A stretch of 64,000 bases of DNA. It comes from Streptomyces smaragdinus (lineage in GTDB: Bacteria > Actinomycetota > Actinomycetes > Streptomycetales > Streptomycetaceae). The notes below the pieces were generated by a model. The model saw nothing but the letters and a program-made list of their open reading frames with translations, did not search any database and had not been told where the DNA came from. Location: positions 124,001 to 188,000 of the forward strand of contig NZ_WEGJ01000005.1 in assembly GCF_009604385.1 (NCBI RefSeq), given 5' to 3'. How positions within the stretch are numbered: position 1 is the stretch's first letter; every line of letters begins with the position of its first letter. The position numbers were made by a program, and so were the translations under genes. This document shows, piece by piece, positions 59,795-64,000 of this stretch.

Positions 59795-60253
59795 TCAGTC
59801 GTTGACGGCCAGCAGCCGGTGCAGAAGCTGGGAGGCGGTGATGACGCCCAGCAGATTCGGGCCCGCCTTGTCGGTGTCCACCACCGCCACCAGCGGGCTG
59901 CGCTCGCGGGCCATCAGCGCCGCCACTTCCAGCGCGGTGTCGTCGGGGGCGGCCACCGGCGGCGCGACGGCCGGGTTCGGCAGGCAGTCCCCGACGGTGC
60001 GGCCGGCCAGCGCCGCGCAGAGCCGGTCCGCGTGCCGCTCGTCCACCACGGCCGCCAGCGCCGGATCCTCGATCACGTAGCCGGGCACGATCACCTTGAC
60101 CAGCTGGGAGGCGGGCAGGATGGCCACCGGTGTCCCGCCGTCCAGCACGAGCAGGCCCGGCAGCCTGTGCTCGGCCAGCAGCCGGGCCCCGTCCAGCGCC
60201 GGGCTGTCGACGGTGACCGATTCGTAGCCGACGGCCATGTCACGTGCGCGCAT
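59795..60253 (-). CDS. CBS-domain pair protein
   Basis: A 152-residue protein made of two CBS motifs (about 10-75 and 90-150: VDSPALDGARLLAEHRLPGLLVLDGG; DDTALEVAALMARERSPLVAVVDTD). CBS pairs bind adenine nucleotides, including c-di-AMP in some transport regulators. It starts 14 bases inside the antiporter gene and ends 16 bases before the NhaD/ArsB gene, so it probably acts as a regulatory subunit of one or both. The ligand is not shown. Confidence 0.88.
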   Translation of the reverse strand: MRARDMAVGYESVTVDSPALDGARLLAEHRLPGLLVLDGGTPVAILPASQLVKVIVPGYVIEDPALAAVVDERHADRLCAALAGRTVGDCLPNPAVAPPVAAPDDTALEVAALMARERSPLVAVVDTDKAGPNLLGVITASQLLHRLLAVND

Positions 60254-61487
60254 CGTCGGAGTCCTTCCGTACGGTGGGTTCCCCGGCGCCGGCGTCGTCG
60301 CCGTCCGGGATGCCGACCAGATCGTCGACGTGGAACATCCTGGCCACCGGTACGTCGGTGCTGGAGTGCGCCACGATGGAGAAGGCGATGCACACCGCGA
60401 TCAGGGTGAACGCCTGCTCTCCCTGGGGGATGCCGGCCTGGAGCACCAGCAGCCCGTACACCACGGAGGCGAAGCCCTTCGGGCCGAACCAGGCCGCCGC
60501 GTACTTCTCCCGCGGCGTCAGCTCCCCGGCCCGCCACAGCGACAGCAGCAGCGACGCCGGGCGGATCAGCACGATCGACAGCACCGCCACCACATAGCCG
60601 CCCACCGGCAGATCGCCGAACAGTTGCGGGGTGAGCAGCGCGCCGAAGACCAGCAGCGCGGCGAACTTCGCCAGCTCGGCCAGTGACTCGCCGAGCGGCT
60701 CGAAGGCCCGGTGGCCCTCCGGGGACACGGTGGCGATCACGGCGCCGGCGGAGAACGCGGCCAGATAGGGGTTGGCGTGGGTCAGATGGCAGGCGGCGTA
60801 GAGGATCACGCCGACGGCCAGCGGCAGCAGCGGCTGCAGCTTCGGCTCCGCGCCCAGCAGCCGGAACCGGATCAGCCAGTTCACCACCAGCGGCAGCACG
60901 ATGCCGAAGGCCAGCCCCAGCACCAGCTCCAGCGCGATCTCGCCCAGCGAGGTGTGCTCGCCGGTCCTCTCGGCCGCCGCGGCGAGGAAGATCAGTACGA
61001 ACGGCAGCGCGAGCCCGTCGTTGACGCCGCTCTCCACGTTCAGCAGCCCGCGCAGCCGGGCGGGGACCTCCTTGCGCGAGACGATCGCCGAGGCGAACAC
61101 CGGGTCCGTGGGCGCCAGCACCGCGCCCACCAGGAACGACGTCGTCCAGTCCAGTCCCGCCAGATAGTGCGTGAGCAGCGCCGTGCCGAGGAACGCCAGC
61201 GGCATGCCCAGGCCCAGGGCGCGCGCCGGGTTCTTCCAGTTGGCCTTCAGCTGCGGCAGCGCGGCGTGCATGCCGTCGCTGAACAGCACCGTGAACAGCG
61301 CCAGATCGGCGGTCACGGAGACGATTTCGCTGTCGGGCCCGATGTGGATGAGGCCGAGGAAGCCGTCGCTGACCAGCGCCCCGCCGACCAGGAACAGCAG
61401 TGAGGTGGACAGTACGGTGCGGGCTGCCAGACCGGACAGCAGTACGGCTATGAGCAAGGCCACGCCGAAGACGGCGACGAGTACCAC
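60240..61487 (-). CDS. Cation:proton antiporter (CPA1 type)
   Basis: About 415 residues from GTG 61487, which has GGAG 8 bases upstream and begins just before the first helix; a start at 61550 would add 21 hydrophilic residues. It has about twelve helices. The ion site is ESGVNDGLALPFVLIFLAAA, with the paired acid, and LAPTDPVFASAIVSRKEVP in helix 4. The second half has WFGPKGFASVVYGLLVLQAG. It exchanges Na+ or K+ for H+. It is first in the operon with CBS and NhaD/ArsB genes. Confidence 0.9.
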   Translation of the reverse strand: MVLVAVFGVALLIAVLLSGLAARTVLSTSLLFLVGGALVSDGFLGLIHIGPDSEIVSVTADLALFTVLFSDGMHAALPQLKANWKNPARALGLGMPLAFLGTALLTHYLAGLDWTTSFLVGAVLAPTDPVFASAIVSRKEVPARLRGLLNVESGVNDGLALPFVLIFLAAAAERTGEHTSLGEIALELVLGLAFGIVLPLVVNWLIRFRLLGAEPKLQPLLPLAVGVILYAACHLTHANPYLAAFSAGAVIATVSPEGHRAFEPLGESLAELAKFAALLVFGALLTPQLFGDLPVGGYVVAVLSIVLIRPASLLLSLWRAGELTPREKYAAAWFGPKGFASVVYGLLVLQAGIPQGEQAFTLIAVCIAFSIVAHSSTDVPVARMFHVDDLVGIPDGDDAGAGEPTVRKDSDDART

Positions 61488-61619
61488 GATGGAATCTCCG
61501 ATCGGCCGAAACGAGGGCTGTCCCTGTTCGCCGACCAGACTTCCCGGCACACCGCATCCGACCTTACCGGACTTTGACGCCGTCTTGACAGTCCCCTCAC
61601 GCCGGAGCCCGCCGCGGGG

Positions 61620-63590
61620 TCAGATGTCGATCCGGGAGCCCATGACGACGGTCCGCTCGCGGGGCAGGCCGAAGTGGTCGGCGGCGTCGGCCGTCAGATA
61701 CGAGGTCGCGATGAACAGCCGCAGCCGCCAGGGCGCCATCGTGGGCTCGGGCCCGCGGCGCAGCTCGATCTTCGACAGGAAGTACGTCGCGTCGTCCAGC
61801 TCCAGCTCGCCCTCGGTCTGCTCCGGGGTGAGCGTGGCCAGCAGGGCGGGGACGTCGCGGTCCTCCATGTAGCCGTAGCGGGCGGTGACATGGGTGATGC
61901 CGTCGTCGGGGTCGCCGAGGGCGTCGATCACGGTCCGCTCGCCGTCGGGGACACGGGGTACGGGCTCGGTCTCGAGCGAGACGACGACCACGTGCTCGTG
62001 CCGTACGTGATTGCGCTCGACGTTGGCGCGCATGGCCAGGGGCGCGGTCTCCTTGCCCCGGTTGAGGAACACGGCCGTGCCCGGCACGGTCACCACCTTC
62101 GGCGGCCGGGCCGCCCGCAGCCGCTCCACGAACCCGAGCAGCGGCCCCTCGCGCTCCCGGCGCCGGGCGGTGACGATCTTCCGGCCGCGCCGCCAGGTTG
62201 TCATCACGGTGAACGCGGTCAGCCCGATGAGCAGCGGCAGCCAGGCGCCGTGCAGCAGCTTGGTGAAGTTGGCGGCGAGGAACAGCAGGTCCACGGTCAG
62301 CAGCAGGACGGCGCCGGGGACGACGAGCCACCGCGGGGTGCGCCACTGGGAGCGGGCCACGTAGAAGAAGAGCAGCGTCGTCGTGGTGATCGTCGCGGTG
62401 ACCGCCATGCCGTACGCGAAGGCCAGCCGGGTGGAGGTGCGGAAGGCGAAGACCAGGGTGAGGACGGAGACCAGCAGCAGCCAGTTGATCCACGGCACAT
62501 AGATCTGGCCGCGCTCGGACTCGGAGGTGTGGGTGATCCGCAGGCGCGGCAGATAGCCGAGCTGGACGGCCTGGGAGGCGACGGAGTACGCGCCCGTGAT
62601 GACCGCCTGCGAGGCGATCACGGTGGCGACCGTGGCCAGCAGCACCATCGGCAGCCGCCCCCAGCCGGGAACCAGCAGGAAGAACGGACTCGAGATCTTC
62701 GCCGGATCACCGAGGATCTCCGCGCCCTGCCCGAAGTAGTTGAGCATCAGCGCGGGGAACACCAGGAACAGCCACCCGCGGGTGATCGACCGCCGCCCGA
62801 AGTGCCCCATGTCCGCGTACAGCGCCTCCGCGCCGGTGACCGCGAGGACGACCGCCGCGAGGGCGAAGAAGGCGATGTGGAAATGACCGAAGAAGAACCC
62901 CAGCGCGTACGTCGGCGACAGCGCCCGCAGGATCTCCGGATGACCGGTGATGCCGTTGACGCCCAGCGCGCCGATCGCCGTGAACCAGACGATCATCACC
63001 GGCCCGAACGCCCGGCCGACCGCCTCCGTGCCCCGGCGCTGGACCAGGAACAGCGCCAGGATGATCACCGCGGTGACCGGCACGATCCACTCGTGCAGCT
63101 TCGGCTCGACCACCTCCAGCCCCTCCACGGCGGACAGCACCGAGATCGCCGGGGTGATCATGCTGTCGCCGAAGAACAGCGCGGCCCCGAACACCCCCAG
63201 CGCCGCCAGCACGGCCGCCGTCCGCCGCCCCCGCCCACCGCCGCCGCCCCGCCGGACCAGACCGATGAGCGCCATGATCCCGCCCTCGCCGTCGTTGTCG
63301 GCGCGCATGGCGAGGAACACGTAGGTGACGGTGACGACGACGGTGACGGACCAGAAGACGAGCGACACGACCCCGTACACGTTCCCGGTGGTCACAGGCA
63401 CCGGATGCGGATCGTCCGGGCTGAAGAGGGTCTGCAGCGAGTAGATCGGACTGGTCCCGATGTCCCCGAACACCACCCCCAGCGCCCCGACGACCAACCC
63501 CGGCCGCACCACGTCCCGCACCACGCCACCGCGCCCGGGCCGCTCCTCGGGATCGTCCGCGGACACGGTCAGCGAATGACGTGGGCTCAC
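61620..63590 (-). CDS. kup: Kup-type potassium transporter
   Basis: The product is 656 residues from GTG 63590 behind GAGGAGG. It has twelve helices plus a ~190-residue cytoplasmic tail. Family motifs: LGVVFGDIGTSPIYSLQTLF, GGIMALIGLVRR, FFGDSMITPAISVLSAVEGL, ALYADMGHFGRRSI and NYFGQGAEIL. It imports K+ with H+. No riboswitch was recognised upstream. It shares this 13-kb stretch with kdpDE and a c-di-AMP riboswitch, which are K+-linked functions. Confidence 0.94.
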   Translation of the reverse strand: MSPRHSLTVSADDPEERPGRGGVVRDVVRPGLVVGALGVVFGDIGTSPIYSLQTLFSPDDPHPVPVTTGNVYGVVSLVFWSVTVVVTVTYVFLAMRADNDGEGGIMALIGLVRRGGGGGRGRRTAAVLAALGVFGAALFFGDSMITPAISVLSAVEGLEVVEPKLHEWIVPVTAVIILALFLVQRRGTEAVGRAFGPVMIVWFTAIGALGVNGITGHPEILRALSPTYALGFFFGHFHIAFFALAAVVLAVTGAEALYADMGHFGRRSITRGWLFLVFPALMLNYFGQGAEILGDPAKISSPFFLLVPGWGRLPMVLLATVATVIASQAVITGAYSVASQAVQLGYLPRLRITHTSESERGQIYVPWINWLLLVSVLTLVFAFRTSTRLAFAYGMAVTATITTTTLLFFYVARSQWRTPRWLVVPGAVLLLTVDLLFLAANFTKLLHGAWLPLLIGLTAFTVMTTWRRGRKIVTARRREREGPLLGFVERLRAARPPKVVTVPGTAVFLNRGKETAPLAMRANVERNHVRHEHVVVVSLETEPVPRVPDGERTVIDALGDPDDGITHVTARYGYMEDRDVPALLATLTPEQTEGELELDDATYFLSKIELRRGPEPTMAPWRLRLFIATSYLTADAADHFGLPRERTVVMGSRIDI

Positions 63591-63650
63591 GGCGCTCCTC
63601 CTCGGCACGGGCATCCGCCGCGCGGCGGCACGATACCGGCGAAGATCACC

Positions 63651-63688
63651 CGATACGCCCGTTCGCGCCCCGGCGCCCCGGCGTATCG
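63651..63688 (-). terminator. Hairpin between BTAD gene and kup
   Basis: CGATACGCC pairs with GGCGTATCG (9 bp) around a 20-base GC-rich loop, about 90 bases after the BTAD stop and upstream of kup. It could be a terminator or an operator for kup. Confidence 0.4.
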
Positions 63689-63778
63689 CCCGAACGGCCC
63701 GCTCCAGCCGCCGCACCCCGAACCCGAACCGCAGCGCGGCCACGGCGGCCTCGGTGGCCGGCCCCGACCGTCCGAGCC

Positions 63779-64000
63779 TCAGACGGGCACCGGCGCCTGG
63801 ATCCGCAGATCCCCGCGCATCGCCTCGTGGAACAGCGATTCGGTCTCCGCCGCCGGCGACAGGCCCAGGTCCTCCTCCAGCCGGCGGGCACAGATCCGGT
63901 ACCAGGCCAGCACCGAGCCCAGTTCGCCGCGTCGCCCGTGCGAGATCATCAGGGCCTGGTACGCGCTCTCCCGGTACGGGTCGATGGCCACGATCCGCCG
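63779..64000 (-). CDS. BTAD-domain (SARP-type) regulator, C-terminal end
   Basis: The frame is open at the window edge and 73 codons are seen. The motif IDPYRESAYQALMISHGRRGELGSVLAWYRICARRLEEDLGLSP is the end of the bacterial transcriptional activator domain found in SARP and related AfsR-like regulators. These proteins bind DNA with an N-terminal OmpR-type winged helix, which would be beyond the window. Small SARPs activate antibiotic clusters, larger ones have global roles; the size here is unknown. Confidence 0.85.
   Translation of the reverse strand, partial: RRIVAIDPYRESAYQALMISHGRRGELGSVLAWYRICARRLEEDLGLSPAAETESLFHEAMRGDLRIQAPVPV

Overview
The window is high-GC actinobacterial DNA and almost certainly comes from a Streptomyces chromosome. 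The evidence is very GC-rich third codon positions, many GTG starts, GTGA/ATGA stop-start overlaps, and the gene content: GlgE/GlgX glycogen genes, a DevS-like sensor, an LAxTG surface protein, a CUT1 sugar transporter with no ATPase of its own, a SARP-type BTAD protein and a c-di-AMP riboswitch ahead of a LysM/transglycosylase gene. No rRNA, tRNA or CRISPR array was seen.

Layout. 1-1024: the edge of a secreted protein and a wrecked two-component system in which a deletion fuses a receiver domain to the end of a histidine kinase. 1029-4098: MarR regulator, three tandem AIM24 proteins and a DUF3817 protein. 4222-10381: central carbon genes, with pta-ackA-pyk on the minus strand and pfkA facing away. 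10378-13502: CUT1 sugar ABC transporter. 13637-17438: CitA/CitB-type two-component system divergent from a DctA symporter. 17535-19127: Tat-secreted protein and DUF4259 protein. 19154-22073: remains of a glgE-treS-mak-glgB operon, with only the start of glgE and the last codons of glgB left either side of a TnpB element. 22299-28004: TetR regulator, a tightly overlapping three-gene envelope operon and a DUF4328 protein. 28054-32413: two secreted M4 metalloproteases. 32781-35676: anti-sigma-like ATPase, crotonase and L,D-transpeptidase. 36050-43278: glgX, an MFS transporter and a heterodimeric ABC exporter. 43291-49054: RNase H, TIGR03086 protein, DevS/DevR-like pair, Rv1733c-like protein and LAxTG protein. 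49235-50629: an Ala-codon leader peptide and terminator ahead of a short alanyl-tRNA synthetase paralogue. 50890-55612: kdpDE without kdpFABC, a small ORF, and the riboswitch-controlled LysM hydrolase. 55641-63590: MFS exporter divergent from an ArsR-rhodanese fusion, an incomplete HAD protein, an antiporter-CBS-NhaD/ArsB operon and kup. 63779-64000: end of a BTAD protein.

Themes. The pta/ackA/pyk/pfkA block handles glycolytic overflow. Glycogen metabolism is represented by an intact debranching enzyme and a destroyed GlgE pathway. The right third is rich in potassium, proton and c-di-AMP-linked functions (KdpDE, Kup, antiporter, riboswitch). The observations I rate highest are the apparent alanine attenuator over the AlaRS-like gene, and the TnpB element (no zinc finger, no TnpA, structured 3' end) sitting exactly where four GlgE-pathway genes should be.
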